From Marthasterias glacialis (taxonomy: Eukaryota; Echinodermata; Asteroidea; Forcipulatida; Asteriidae), in contig OU452230.1 of the NCBI GenBank assembly GCA_911728455.2, positions 8,106,512 to 8,170,511 of the forward strand: DNA of 64,000 nucleotides. Direction: 5' to 3'. The translations under genes were made by a program, and so were the position numbers. Below are positions 12,030 through 23,544 of the stretch, in pieces. Under the pieces are notes generated by a model. The model worked only from the letters and a program-made list of their open reading frames with translations. It did no database searches and was not told where the DNA came from. Numbering within the stretch: the stretch's first letter is position 1; each line of letters begins with the position of its first letter.

Positions 12030-12422
12030 AGTTTAACATCTATTAAATCATTGTGGTTCCTGCTGCTGAAGCATAGGATCCCAACTGCCTCTAGATTGAT
12101 TATTTGAAACCAGGGTAACTATTGTACTCTATGACATGTATTTTCAAAATGTTTTTAAACTCAAAACTGCAAAAGTGCCTGTATTCTTTTCCTAGTTTTT
12201 AATTATTATATATTTTTTCGAAGCTCAGAAATTTCAATCCCTTGAATAGCATTACTAGCATTGTAACTTTTTACATTTTTACTTTTTTATACTGCCAATT
12301 TTTACAACCAGAAATTGTTTGAAATACCTAAATTGAAAGACTTTTTTAATTGTATATATCTGTTCATTTTCATAGATCAAGTTGTACATAATATGTAAAA
12401 TATTGACTGCCTAAACGATCAA

Positions 12423-12428
12423 AATAAA
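12423..12428 (+). terminator. AATAAA at the end of unit copy 3
   Basis: Same context as at 3907 and 8377. Also the last signal before the array ends. Confidence 0.35.
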
Positions 12429-12476
12429 CGTGTGTCAAGCATAAACATTTCTTGTCTGGCAATCTATGTTTATAAG

Positions 12477-13440
12477 TTAGACAAAACGTCTTATGCAGAA
12501 AGTAAAGTTTTTGTCAAATTTTAAAATATAAATTGATGATTGATAATGTTTCTGGAGGATGTATCTAGTAAATGTTATTTTGACTGGAAGCCTATTACAT
12601 TATTTCAAAATGTTTTTGAACAATCAAAATTTATGCGAAGAGGAAGCAAAACAAAATATTCATAAAAAAATGAATATCCTGCAAAATATTAAAAATATCA
12701 GGGTTATATTGAGATGAAATAGGCTCAGGACTGCTTTGTCTATCATTATAATTCATAAATTTTATCAGAATTTTTTGCTGAATTTGAAAGAAGTGCAATG
12801 CTTACCCTTGCAATTTTGTCAAAATAGGGTCAAATTTTAAGATTTGGTTTTATGATTGAAAATGACTTGGGAAGACATACCTAGTGACTTTTACTTCAAT
12901 AGGAGCCTATTATTTCAAGAAGTTTGGAAATATTCAATATTTATTAGAAGAAGCAAAACAAATGATGATTGTAAAGAATACTGATATCCCGCAAAAAAAT
13001 TAACATTATTAGGGTTCTACTGAAATAAAATAGAATCAGGAGTGCTGTATCTATAATTTTAAATTTCGGCTAAATACAAAACAAATATACAGATTAATAA
13101 AAAATGCAATGCTTACTCCTTGCAATTTTGTCAAATTTTGGTAAAATTTTGAGATGTGATTTTATGATTGAAAATGATTCAGCAGGATATTTTATCTAGT
13201 AAATTTTACTTTTATGGAAGCCTATTATTTCAAATAATTTGAAAAATATACATGATTTATCAGAAGAAAACAAAGCAAATGATTGTAAAAAATGTTATCT
13301 CCCCCCAAAATTATCAATATCGGGGTTCTGCCAAAATAAAACATGCTCAGGAGTGCCTTATCTATCATTTCAAATCAAAAAATTACATCTGAAAATTTTG
13401 GTTAATTTTGAAGAAAAAATCAGTGCTTATAGTGCAGCAG
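12477..13440 (+). repeat. Divergent tandem repeats of about 310 bp (three units)
   Basis: Three AT-rich units share, in order: GTCAAATTTTAAGAT-like, ATGATTGAAAATGA-like, a GGAGGATxTATCTAGTAAA block, GGAAGCCTATTATTTCAA, a CAGGAGTGCTxTATCTATCAT block and CAATGCTTAC. Starts are near 12510, 12825 and 13135. Heavily diverged. A related set lies at 17085-17720 in the same orientation. Confidence 0.65.
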
Positions 13441-13489
13441 ATCAGCTCCTTACATAGGAACAATTGTGACCAAAGCATGAAACTTTCAG

Positions 13490-13735
13490 AAGTTGTAGTA
13501 CATACAATGACCTTTATTCTAAGATGTGGAGTCACGTCAAATCTGACCTCTGGTGACCCCAGAGGCCATTGTTTGTTTTCCCTATCACAACATACACAAA
13601 ATTAGATTTAATAGCTATTCTTAGCATTGAGGGTGAAGCTAGATAAAATATTCTTTCATTTCTCCACCATACTTCAGTCAATGTTAGTAAACTGTTACAA
13701 CTACATGTGCTGTATAGATACATGAGGTCATAATG
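13490..13735 (+). repeat. Dispersed repeat, inverted partner at 16800-17030
   Basis: Contains ACCTCTGGTGACCCCAGAGG, a TTTCTCCACCATACTTCA block and a GAGGTCATAATGACATC end. All three are found in reverse order and complement at 16800-17030. Confidence 0.6.
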
Positions 13736-15235
13736 ACATCTTCAGTTTTCATGGAAATTATGGCTTAAATGCGCATCATGCAAAATGTGGAATGAATTGA
13801 TAATATATGAACTATTTTATGCTCCCAGTTAGGTCTGGGGAGACAGTTTTTTTTAATCCATTCTTTAATACAAATTGCCTACATCTGTTGAAAGCCAAAA
13901 GAGCTGTAAAGTTTAAAAGTTATTGATTAAATGTTTTTTGATCCGCTCGTTTATGCTTAAGGTATTAGACCTTTTCATCCCCCCCCCCCCGATTTTCGGT
14001 CCTTGAAAAAAAGCACCTGAAAAAAGCACTGAAAAAGCACCCGATAGCTTAGTAAATGAATAAAACATTTCTACAAATTCCTATCAAGACAATACCCACA
14101 TCTGTGCACGGCCGTACACGCCCACCTGTACGTGCAAACAGTGAGTCGACGGTCATTTACACAAACGTTACAGAACTTAACTATACCCACCAAACAGCAC
14201 CGCTGTGACATATTGAGGTTGGTATTGGTTACTTGACAAGGCCTAATGAATGTACAATGTACTAAGCAGAAAAAGCAGAAAAGCAGAAAAAAAATATTTT
14301 CTGTAATTATTTGAACAAACTACGTATAACATTAACAACACAGAGTGCATCCATACTGCAATCGAACATCTGCTGTGGACTTACATGTAACCTTCCCCAT
14401 GCCCCCTTTGTTTGGATCTTACTTAGCATTATTCCTTTTTCCATTAGTTCAACATCCCCCCCCCCACTTTTCACAACAAAGTTACGCCACTGTTTACTAA
14501 GATCATTCCTTATCCTAACAAAATCCAACACCATATGGTAACTCAGCGCCCAAACTGTGGTACTCTGGTTATGGTGGTTTACCTTATCCTGTGTAAAAGT
14601 TAATCAGGTTACTATAGTGTGGTCCAGAATCCAACAAAGTCAAACAAAACATGCAATTGGATTTTTATGGGTTGGGGTGGTTAGGGTTAATACAAGTTGA
14701 CATAAAGTATTGTCTGTTCATGTCTTCAAAATGGTACAATTCACAGTGCTGATCATCAGGTAGTCCCCATAATAACATTGCGTACTGTTACCAAAGTCAT
14801 TCTAGAAAACGATGACCCCTGAGTTGCCCCCTGCAAATTAGCTACAAATTAGACCCTTACCCCACATTACCTTAACTGCAAGATTTCATACACAAACATT
14901 GCGCCCACCTAGCGGGTTCCATGCAAAGCACGGCATCCCGCTAGTATTGAATTGTTTCACTAATTTTTACATCTGCTTGTACATGTACAGAGCTTCACAG
15001 CTGGAGTTTGAAGAGAGCAAGAACCATACAACGACATGGAAAAAAATCATGGGAGAGACAATATAAATTTGTTTTTGAACGTAGATTTTTTTTAACTGGC
15101 TGATACTTTCACACTAAATCCTTGTAGTGGTTCTGAAAAAAACTACATGATGGGAATGAGAACTCTTTTCATTACGACAACAATTTAATTTATTTCAGAC
15201 AAAAGTATCTTGAGATATCCAATAAATATGTACGG
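13736..15235. other. No gene recognised
   Basis: AT-rich unique-looking sequence with poly-C runs (13978-13990, 14454-14466). There is one hairpin at 14908-14943 with stem CTAGCGGG/CCCGCTAG. I see no supported gene here. Confidence 0.5.
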
Positions 15236-15239
15236 CAGA

Positions 15240-15425
15240 CCTGATACTTCACAGAGGCAACAGAGGCAATTGCCTCTGTTGCCCCTGGTCAATGCCTTAG
15301 TTCCCTTGAAACAGTCCAATGTAAAATTACAATTTCCTCATAGAGGTGCCCTTTATCAAGAAGAAAATGCCTTGGTGCCCTTGCCCTTTCAAGAACGAAG
15401 CAATCAGGCCTGATTGTACCTTTAA
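15240..15425 (-). repeat. Dispersed repeat (family GGCACCAAGGC), minus copy
   Basis: In reverse complement it carries TTGAAAGGGCAAGGGCACCA and GGGGCAACAGAGGCAATTGC. The same blocks occur in forward copies near 33310-33465 and 40349-40495. Confidence 0.5.
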
Positions 15426-15497
15426 AATGAAATAGGCTTCTGTGTGTTCAACAACAAAGCTGCTGATGAAGACGATGGTCAAAGGCTAACCAGGTTT

Positions 15498-15823
15498 TTT
15501 TTTTATGGAAGTCGCCAGACACACAAGGCCAGTAAGCCACTCGAAGTGTGGGCTACAAATCCACTGTTTTATCCAGGGGCCGTTGCCACCTACTCCTGGG
15601 GCTGAAACAGGGTTACCCCCTTTACAGTCCGTAAGGATGTAGGCTTGGGTATCATCCATCAGAAGCCTGGCTGGTAGAGCAGAAGGCTCTACCTCCCCAA
15701 CTTTTTTGAAGCAATTATGGTTAAGTGCCTTGCTCAAGGACACAAGTGTCATGACCGGGACTCGAACCCACACTCCGATGACTCAGCCACTAGAGCTTGA
15801 GTCCGATGCACAAACCACTCGGT
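15498..15823 (-). mobile_element. tRNA-derived SINE (family B), nearly full length
   Basis: On the minus strand it starts with a tRNA-like head: GAGTGGTTTGTGCATCGGAC, then GTGGGTTCGAGTCCCGGTCA as B box. The central block TGTCCTTGAGCAAGGCACTT follows, which is shared by many metazoan SINEs. A 3' body extends to about 15498. Other copies are at 23545 and 49330. Confidence 0.75.
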
Positions 15824-16316
15824 GATGACTCAAAACTTTTGTTGGCCCGGACGCATTACCTTAGGTCCTAAAAGAGAAATCCAATTGAAAGCTCCACACT
15901 AAATATTTGTGTCAAAAAGTGCTGATTTGTACTCAAGTTAAAACCAAGTCAACTGTGAACATTCAGAAATCCACTAAACTGGACAAAGTTTCAATGCACA
16001 ATTCAAAGTCCCAACACTTAAGCGAGAAGGTAATTTTTGGCGAGTTTTACAACCCGTTTTTGTGTAATTCCAGATACATGTACAAAAGATGTTTGATTTT
16101 AATGAAACCGTCGACCACATTAGTAAGTAATAATTACCATGGTTTTTTTTTACGCTATTAAAAGTTAAGGAAAAATTTCCATATTCGACTGCTACTTTCT
16201 AAAGGGATTTATTAGATATAATATTCCTCTCAAGGACCTTTAATTAAAAAGAAAATTAGAGTGAACACATTTCACCGTGGAGACTCATGCGCTCTCATGC
16301 TCAGCTAGCAGCGTTA
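15824..16316. other. No gene recognised
   Basis: Unique AT-rich sequence. An open stretch on the plus strand (15907-16161) has no recognisable domain or splice context. Confidence 0.45.
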
Positions 16317-16324
16317 TTAAGACC

Positions 16325-16562
16325 AAAGATTATAGAGCGCCGTAGGCGCAAGATGGGGAACAGGACCTTTATCTACTATTGGAAAGTGAAATACGCCTGG
16401 CGCCATTTCTGCAAGTGAATGCCTGTCTTTTCCATTGATAGCAACTGTCATTGTCTACATCCGCACGTGTCAGTGTTGTATCATAGATAGTGTTGTATCA
16501 TAATAGAGTCACTTGCCAAAATGGCGTCCAGTGGGATTTTACATTTCAGCTATAATCTTTGG
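16325..16562. mobile_element. MITE-like element with TTAAGACC flanks
   Basis: Inverted ends AAAGATTATAG and CTATAATCTTT, flanked by the direct repeat TTAAGACC at 16317-16324 and 16563-16570. This can be read as an 8-bp target duplication or as TTAA with a short extension. 238 bp, no coding content. Confidence 0.65.
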
Positions 16563-16799
16563 TTAAGACCACCGTAGACCCCCAAATAACTTATTTTTGC
16601 ATGATTTCAACACTTTGTAATAGTTCAATTCAACTTAGTGGCTGTTCCTCTCCTCTCTCTGTAAACATTATGGTTTTGCGATAATCTTAGTCCTGTCCCT
16701 CCCCTCCAGGTATCAGGGAAAATAGGTCATTTTTGAGTAGTGGAGTGTCGTGCAGTATAGAATCAATAGTGAGAGTTTGAAAAAGGGGCTCATGAGACA

Positions 16800-17030
16800 G
16801 TGTCTCATTAAAGTTTCAAAGTCCGGTTATGATGTCATTATGAGCTCATGTAGGCCCTTATAGATACAATAGTTGTACCAAGTTACATGAACATTGGTTG
16901 AAGTATGGTGGAGAAATGAAAGAATGTTTGATCTTGCTACAACCTCAAAGTTAAAAATCTAATTTTGTACAGGTTGCAATGGTAAAAACAAACAAAGTCC
17001 TCTAGGGGTCACCAGAGGTCAGATTCAAAG
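16800..17030 (-). repeat. Inverted partner of the 13490-13735 repeat
   Basis: Carries GATGTCATTATGAGCTCATG, TGAAGTATGGTGGAGAAATG and GGGGTCACCAGAGGTCAG, the reverse complement of blocks at 13490-13735. Confidence 0.6.
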
Positions 17031-17084
17031 TGCCTCCACACCCTCCCCTGCCAAAAAAAGATTAATAAATAAATAAATCTTAAG

Positions 17085-17720
17085 TTTGTCAAATTTGGGT
17101 CAAATTTCAAGATCCGATTTTAATAATTAACAATTATTTGGGAGGATATATCTAGTAAAGTTGAGCATAATATTTCAATTTTTATGAAGTAAAAGCGATT
17201 CGGGAGGATATATCTGGTAAATTACATTTGAATGGAAGCCTATTATTTTAAAAATGTATGAAATGTTCAAGATTTATGAAAAGAAATCAAAACAATTGAA
17301 GTTTGTCAAAAATATTATTATTACACAAATTATTAACAATATCGGGGTTCTGCGGAATAAAACAAGTTCAGCAGTGCTTTATCTATCATTTCAAATCATA
17401 GAAATTTAACAGAAATGTTTCTGGTTCAATTTGACTAAGGGGACAATGCAATGCTTACCTCTTGCAACTTTATTAAATTCTAAGAAGGCATTTTATGCTT
17501 AAATGTCAATTTTACTTGAATGGTAGCCTATTGTTTCAAATGATGATAAAACCACAAGCACATTTATATTTTAAAAATAGTAGTAGTTAAAAATCTCCAA
17601 AATATTTCCAATATCTGTGCCATGGATTCTTTTGTAATCAGGTTCTGGAATGCTTTAATCAATAAAACTATAATAATCATAAACCGCAATTATTTCACAT
17701 TTGGGTTACTAAGATTTATC
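17085..17720 (+). repeat. Divergent tandem repeats, second block
   Basis: Blocks such as GGGAGGATATATCTAGTAAA (17150), GGAGGATATATCTGGTAAAT (17203), TGGAAGCCTATTATTTTAAA (17234) and GTGCTTTATCTATCATTTCA (17373) match the 12.5-13.4 kb array. Confidence 0.6.
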
Positions 17721-17937
17721 AAATCGTTTTTGAGTGGAAGACTCACCAGGCCCATTCCAGATTGAAGAAAACAAAATTAGTTTAAAAAATGTAGTAGTTT
17801 TTAATTCTTAAAACAAATGCTTGATCTATGTTTTAGACCATTTAATCCCATGTGCATGGGTGAACAAGCAGAACGACAATTTGTACATCAAGAAATGGAA
17901 TGTCTGCTTTGAGTCTGGTGCTTACCTCCGATTAATC

Positions 17938-18045
17938 GCTGGACCAGTGAGCTAGTAGAACTTCGAAGCATGGAGGCTACCTCCATGGACTGCTGGACCA
18001 GTGAGCTAGTAGAACTTCGAAGCATGGAGGCTACCTCCATGGACT
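17938..18045. repeat. 54-bp perfect tandem duplication
   Basis: Two identical 54-bp copies (17938-17991, 17992-18045). Each contains the perfect palindrome CATGGAGG-CTA-CCTCCATG. Confidence 0.9.
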
Positions 18046-18383
18046 AGAAAGCATTGAGTAGACTACGGACTTCAGTCATTCATTCTAAGTGAAGGAAGGA
18101 ATTCATATTCCTCCATGTCTGACAGAAAGAATCCACGGCATCAAATACACATAACTCGTATGCTCTTCTTACACCCATGTAAATGTTTATCCAAATGCAA
18201 CCATTTTGCTGGATGGTATGGCAGCGAAGTGAGCTGATGCAACGGTAAAGACGGCAAAACAAAGGTTGCTCGCTCGGCTAATATGGTGAACAACATTCCG
18301 GTAAAGAAATTAGTCCTTGCTCTATGGTTTGCTTGAGCTTGGAGTAGTAGTTTTTCTAGTACCTTTCTTTGTGGTTCCAGCGG

Positions 18384-18660
18384 CCCAAACCTGGTCATAC
18401 CACACGAGTAAATACCAAGTATTCCGGCACGGACTCACCTCTACAAATATTCCTTCTTCCCACGTATGGTCCTGTGGTGGAATGCCCTCCCCGGTCAGGC
18501 CTCATCTAACTGCTCTAAGTTATATTTTACTTGCCCTGTGTAAATATTGTTCTGCACCTGCAACTTATGGCGCTGCACACGAGCAATAAGTTTTCTTGGT
18601 GTATATATCCTGACTAAAGGACTATGCTGAGTAGGCTACTGATGTAGATGGATGTATAAT
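18384..18660 (+). pseudogene. C-terminal remnant and 3' end of a non-LTR retrotransposon (LINE)
   Basis: The frame ending at TAA 18541-18543 reads IPARTHLYKYSFFPRM, then WWNALP, then SKLYFTCPV. The YSFFPRxxxxWNxLP motif is typical of the end of CR1/L2/Jockey-like ORF2 proteins. A stop codon (TAA) lies in the same frame just upstream, so the copy is dead. The 3' flank with CACACGAGCAATAAG and TTGGTGTATATATCCTG looks like the matching 3' UTR. No reverse transcriptase domain is left upstream. Confidence 0.65.
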
Positions 18661-19100
18661 TGCCCTCAAAATTGTTCTGTGAGTCGTTTCTGTATTGACA
18701 AGGTGCCACCTTGCAATAAATCTCTAATAGTAGGGGCGTGGCCCTATGTTTGTTTGTAAGGTTCTAGTTACAGTTAAATGCTAAATGGGGGGGGGGGCCT
18801 GTTATTAACCATTCTCAATCTCCAAACCAACAAAATGATAAATTTACGCCTACCCACCCCTCTAATGACAACAAAACAAATTTAAATCTTGACAACATCT
18901 TTAAAAATAAGCTATAAATATTTTATTTTCAATATTTGAATATAATTACTGCATAGGCTTTTAATAGTCATTAAGAATCAGTGGACTTTCAATCAAGAGA
19001 CGAGAGGTAAGATATGAAATTGACATTAAAAAATAGTATGCATTTGATTCCCTAAAAAATAAATTGATATTTTTCATTTAATGAAAAAAAAGATTCATTA
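18661..19100. other. No gene recognised
   Basis: AT-rich sequence with a poly-G run at 18787-18797. Nothing else seen. Confidence 0.45.
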
Positions 19101-19104
19101 TTAG

Positions 19105-19425
19105 CCATCGCCACTCAAACTTTCCAAAGTGATAAATACCGTTTCCGGAGATAATCCGATTGAGATACACTTGTGTCTCCAAACTATCCCATTCCAGGCT
19201 TCCAATTTAGATAAACACCTGTCTCTCAAACTGTCTTGATTAAGATATACACATGTCTCCCAGACAGCCTCGATTGAGATATACACCTGTCTCCCAAACA
19301 GCCTCGATTGAGATATACTCCCGTCTCCAAATTCACGATTGGGATGTACTCATGTCTCCCAAACTAAGCAGATTGAGGTAGGCACTCATATCTCCCAAAC
19401 TATCCCGATTGAGATTTACACTTAA
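19105..19425. repeat. Minisatellite, about 35-bp period
   Basis: Roughly nine degenerate units of the form CGATTGAGATATACACCTGT followed by CTCCCAAACAGCCT. Units in the middle (19235-19320) are the most alike. Confidence 0.8.
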
Positions 19426-19429
19426 CCCT

Positions 19430-20440
19430 TTTGGGAAATTTTCGTATCCCAATAAGGGTATTAATGGATGCCAATTTGAAAACTTCTTCGTTGACAAATT
19501 CACATTCTTTAGTGGGGTACCAATTACAAAACTATTTTATTTTCAGCATTACCAAACTTATTGTCTTCTAAAAGGCAGTTTGGGGGATAAAAGTTAATAA
19601 ATATTTTCATTGTTTTTGTGTAACTCTTACCTTACATATGGGTTTGCCATATACAATGTGGGTAACCATGCAACAGAAGGGTTAACCTTACGTTTTATAA
19701 CAAATATGATTAAATTATTACTGAATAGTATACGGATCCAAATAAACTGTACATACCCTCTCCATATTGTCATATTTCCTTTGGAAAGCTTTGTATGCCA
19801 ATTTCAACAGTTTTACGGGAATGAAAAATGTTCCTTTATGAAAAATTAGAATGTTATTCTTCCTGCCACTGAGTAATGCAAACGCAGGTCAGGAACAATT
19901 AAATAGATGGTATATTATTTTGTCTGCTACAGTGCCTATAAATAGCATGGTGACAAAACACACTTGATCAATTTCCTTACATTAATTGCCGTGTTCCATC
20001 CAGGTGTTTTTAAAATGTAGCTTCCCAGAATAATTCCTATTATGCAATGAAGATTGTTTCACCTGTACCTGAACTACAGCTATATATGATGAGTTCATCA
20101 AACCATTACTTGCTCCAATATTCAGGCATATATCACTTTTGGCTGCAATATTTTGAGTCACAAGTCGGTCGAAGGTCAAAACCGGTCCTAAGATTTTGCA
20201 AACGGAAAAACACCTTTAACTCTGCTCGTAGCCAACCATTACTTTCATACTTCTGGTATGCTTACCAAGACCAAATTGAATTAGATAGCCCTTCAAACTC
20301 TAGAAAAAGCAAGGCAATTATTGCTATGCCATTTTGAACACGAAGTTCGGGGTCTGAGATACCAAATGTAAGCAAAATTGGTCAATACCAATCACACAAC
20401 TAGGCCCCACATTGTCCCTTGCAAGCATGTCACACGAGGC
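19430..20440. other. No gene recognised
   Basis: AT-rich. Open stretches at 19409-19597, 19610-19849 and 20047-20337 on the plus strand lack domains, codon bias or splice partners. Confidence 0.45.
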
Positions 20441-20454
20441 GACTGTGCCAAGTT

Positions 20455-20542
20455 CACCATTTTGGAAGTCAATAGGCATCGAAAATGCGCACTACACTGA
20501 ATAATTACACACAGTGAAATTGACTTCCAAAATGGCACAACC
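20455..20542. repeat. Short inverted repeat
   Basis: CCATTTTGGAAGTCAAT and its complement ATTGACTTCCAAAATGG flank a spacer of about 47 bp. Possibly a small MITE. Confidence 0.5.
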
Positions 20543-20628
20543 AAGATTATTGTGATGACGACGCCAGGTGAATTGGGTCACTAAACTTTTGTGCAAACCA
20601 GAAAGAAGTTAACCATGGTCATATACAG

Positions 20629-20821
20629 AGCCCACTTTCTTACAGCTGTTTGAAGCAGACAAACTTGCTCAACAAATTAATTTGCCCAGCAAAAATAAGC
20701 GAGTTACCAGTTACAAGTGACATACATACATGATACTTTGGGCTGATAACCCGTCTTTCCTAAGCAAGATTTTTCTGTGCTGAGCAAATTTGTGCACTCA
20801 AAAGCTTCGTGAAATTGGGCC
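20629..20821. mobile_element. Palindromic MITE of the GGCCCAATTTCAT family, decayed
   Basis: The right end TTCGTGAAATTGGGCC is clear. The left end is degenerate (GAGCCCACTTTCTTACAGCT). Internal AGCAAAAATAAGCG and GCTGAGCAAATTTG match the other copies. Confidence 0.6.
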
Positions 20822-21267
20822 CTTTGTGAATTACTACCAGTTTGGCAGATACATTAACTAAAATGCTCAGGAAAAAAACATCAAATCCTCTTGATTGATT
20901 CCATGCTAAAGACTCGACAAACTTGGTAAAAACAATACACATACTATAGGCATTCAGTGTCTGTATCAACTACTCAACTACATCTACTGGCTGTAAAACA
21001 GGCTCATATGCCTTCTTCTCCAGAAGTTTCCTTTGCATTCAGTACCAGTTTTGGTTTTAGTAACGTGGTAAAGACAAAAAAACAACACATGCAACACTGT
21101 ATCTAAATAAATGTATTTGTAAGTACGCCGTGCCTTGTTTCTCCACCATACAAAATGTGCACAACATTACTTTGAAGAGTATGCCAACTTCATAGCAAGA
21201 TTCTACGACTTCATTTGAGATTCTTCAACATCAAGAATACGCAGTGCTAGCAGGGGTACTAACAGCG

Positions 21268-21370
21268 CCGATTTCACAAATCTGTTAAGCACAACTTTGC
21301 TGTGTATGGAAAAGTCATGCTAAGAAGAAAAGGGCAACCGGCAAAATACTGTTTATAAACAGTGTTACTT
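21268..21370. mobile_element. Fragment of the GGCCCAATTTCAT MITE family
   Basis: CCGATTTCACAAATCTGTTAAGCA followed by a ..GGGCAACCGGCAAAATACTG.. middle, without a recognisable right end. It abuts the next copy. Confidence 0.4.
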
Positions 21371-21373
21371 CTG

Positions 21374-21551
21374 GGCCTAGTTTCATAAATCTAATAATAA
21401 GCAGAAAATGGTGCTTAGCTGAAATTAAAGGGGAACCAGTCAGAAACAATGTACATTACATGGAATGCTGACTGGTAACCTGCTTCTTTAAAGCACGATT
21501 TTTCTGTGATAAGCATTTTTTTTGTACTAAGCAGCTTTATGAAATTGGGCC
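21374..21551. mobile_element. Palindromic MITE, GGCCCAATTTCAT family
   Basis: Inverted ends GGCCTAGTTTCATAA and TTATGAAATTGGGCC. The inner AAGCAGAAAATGGTGCTTAG and ACTAAGCAGCTTTATG are also complementary. Flanks CTG / TTG. 178 bp. A half copy (21556-21643, ending TTTATGAAAATGGGCCC) follows. Confidence 0.75.
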
Positions 21552-21643
21552 TTGGATGGTACCCTGCATATTTTTGCTTAGCATGGTAAAATTGTTCAGC
21601 AACATTTTCAGCTAATAAACAGCTTTATGAAAATGGGCCCCAG

Positions 21644-23370
21644 TATTTGACAAATGTTTTAACTACTGAGTTTCAGCGTACATGTTAGAACTCAAAGACC
21701 TTTATTGTGGTGTGGCCATTTTGTTTTATCTCCCACTCACACCCATAGAACCCTTATATTATGAAGTCACAGGCTCAAGCAGCACCCTCCCTGAGGTCAA
21801 AGGAAGATCTTCGCTCGGCCCCACCAGTCTCATGTTTGGTTAAGGCGAAGGGGATAAGCGAAAGGAAGACTTTTCATTTGGCCCAGAGTTCTGTAGAGGC
21901 ACATACACGAGACTATGTGTCCATTGTTTGATCTCAGCAATGGTGGCCATCGCCAGGGATCTATGCAACCAAAGCAAATCTGGAAGAGATAGTCTGTCCC
22001 CCTGTTTGTATAATTGGATTCAGTATTGATACATCGCTATTGCATAGCAGGAATATGACAAGGATTGTGACAATCTGGTAAAAAGGTCTTATTTCTGCAT
22101 TTTCACGGCATAAAAATATATTTGTTGATACTCAAGTCTTCAGGCGAGTCCACAAAATGTATATACATTAAGAAAACTTAAGATTGATTATAATGTCCAC
22201 ACAGTCATAATCACACAGACTAAACTGCATTGTAGTTTGTAATAACCATTGGTAACATCAAATTTTAGTTTGTTCACCAAAACAAAACTTAGTAATACGT
22301 ATACAATAATATATCTACAGTTTTTACAACAACAACAAAAATCAATGGTTAAAGATGGCTTCATCTGAATTCGTTATTAAAAACAAAACTAAAATCATCC
22401 TTCGGTCTTCCCATACAAAAGTCTGTATTGCCATGGCAACCAAGCAACTTTACTCCATGGTACTCCATGCCTCTTGCATTTGTAAGAAGCCTGACGTCAA
22501 TCCCCCAATTAACTATTTTTCAAACAAAGTTGATTTTGCTGAAGTTCCAGTCGAGATTCTCACTAGCACATTTCAGATACTGAGTTTTGTCAACTCAGAG
22601 CTTTCCTCTACTTCGCTCTGATCCAACACTCGGACCCAGTTAAAAATCTTCATTTAAAAAAAAAAAATCTAAAGCAAGAATCCCTTCCCGCCCCCCCAAA
22701 ATAAACCCCAAACAAACATCATAACAGAAACAACAAACAAACAATGCACATCAATAAATAAATGCAGATTACATTCATAAATATATGGTAATGAAGCGAT
22801 CATAAACATTTATCGCCTCGCCGTTCAGAGGGCAATCATAGGTGAACAGTATATACAATAGCCCATTAAACACAACACATAATCCTAGCAATTGGTCAAG
22901 AAAAAAAAATACAACTTTAACTGGACACACTGCTACACTATAGTGCCAAGTCTGACAAAACATATTTTTTGTGGTAACTGGACACATCGAATGATTAAAT
23001 ACTTTAAATTGAAGTGCTGATGACTCTCTACTGAAAACAACATTTTGATTAAAATACTTAAATATGGATGATGGGGAGATATGGACAGCTGCTATAAAAC
23101 ATAAATAAAGTTGCCATTCTTCAACTTCAGCCATGGTGACCCCTTTTTTTCAGGGAGGGGGGAGAAAGGGAAAGTTTTTTGTTGAAGGGTTTAAGCTGTT
23201 CATTCATTGCACACTATGACTAGCATCGCTAGAGGAATATTAGACTTGAGACAGTCTTGTTGCAATGTAACTGATCTCTGGACACTGTATCAACCAGGCA
23301 TTTTATTTGTGTTCTTTTTCTGGATGAGTTTTCTGTTTTCTGTTAAACATGTTTGATCAAGTCACAGCAT
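21644..23370. other. No gene recognised
   Basis: Unique-looking sequence downstream of the ADAMTS-type gene, with a poly-A run (22656-22668) and a C/A-rich stretch (22680-22740). Minus-strand open stretch 22775-23134 (119 codons, Lys-poor, no domain) is probably chance or UTR. Confidence 0.45.
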
Positions 23371-23374
23371 GTAT

Positions 23375-23540
23375 GTAGGGCCGAATTACGTGTTTCATAG
23401 GCCCCAGGCACCTGTGTTCTGTAGGCCCTAGGCACCAGTGTTCCGAAGGCCCTAGGCACAAGTGTTCCATAGGCCCTGGGCACTAGCGTTCTGTAGGCAA
23501 TAGGCACCGGTGTTTCATAGGCTCTAGGTACCAGTGTTAT
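23375..23540. repeat. Minisatellite, 24-bp period
   Basis: Six to seven units like GTGTTCTGTAGGCCCTAGGC followed by ACCA. The period is a multiple of three, so the minus strand reads a repeated RAYGTLVP octapeptide without stops; this is a by-product and not evidence for a gene. Confidence 0.8.
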
Positions 23541-23544
23541 TGCT

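Larger units (their letters stand above)
8431..12476 (+). repeat. Triplicated unit, copy 3
   Basis: 4,046 bp. Compared with copy 2 it lacks about 360 bp (equivalent to 7119-7478, junction near 11540 at a shared TTTGCTTAA/TTAA). It also lacks a piece of the MITE centre near 10880 and a short stretch near 12108. The array ends abruptly at TTTATAAG, after which unrelated AT-rich repeats begin. Confidence 0.9.

Noticed and set aside
19105-19425. CRISPR-like array
   Set aside because: The roughly 35-bp units are contiguous without unique spacers; it is a minisatellite in an animal genome.
22775-23134. 119-codon minus-strand open frame downstream of the gene
   Set aside because: No domain, no codon bias that I can see, and it lies beyond the stop codon of the gene; more likely UTR or chance.
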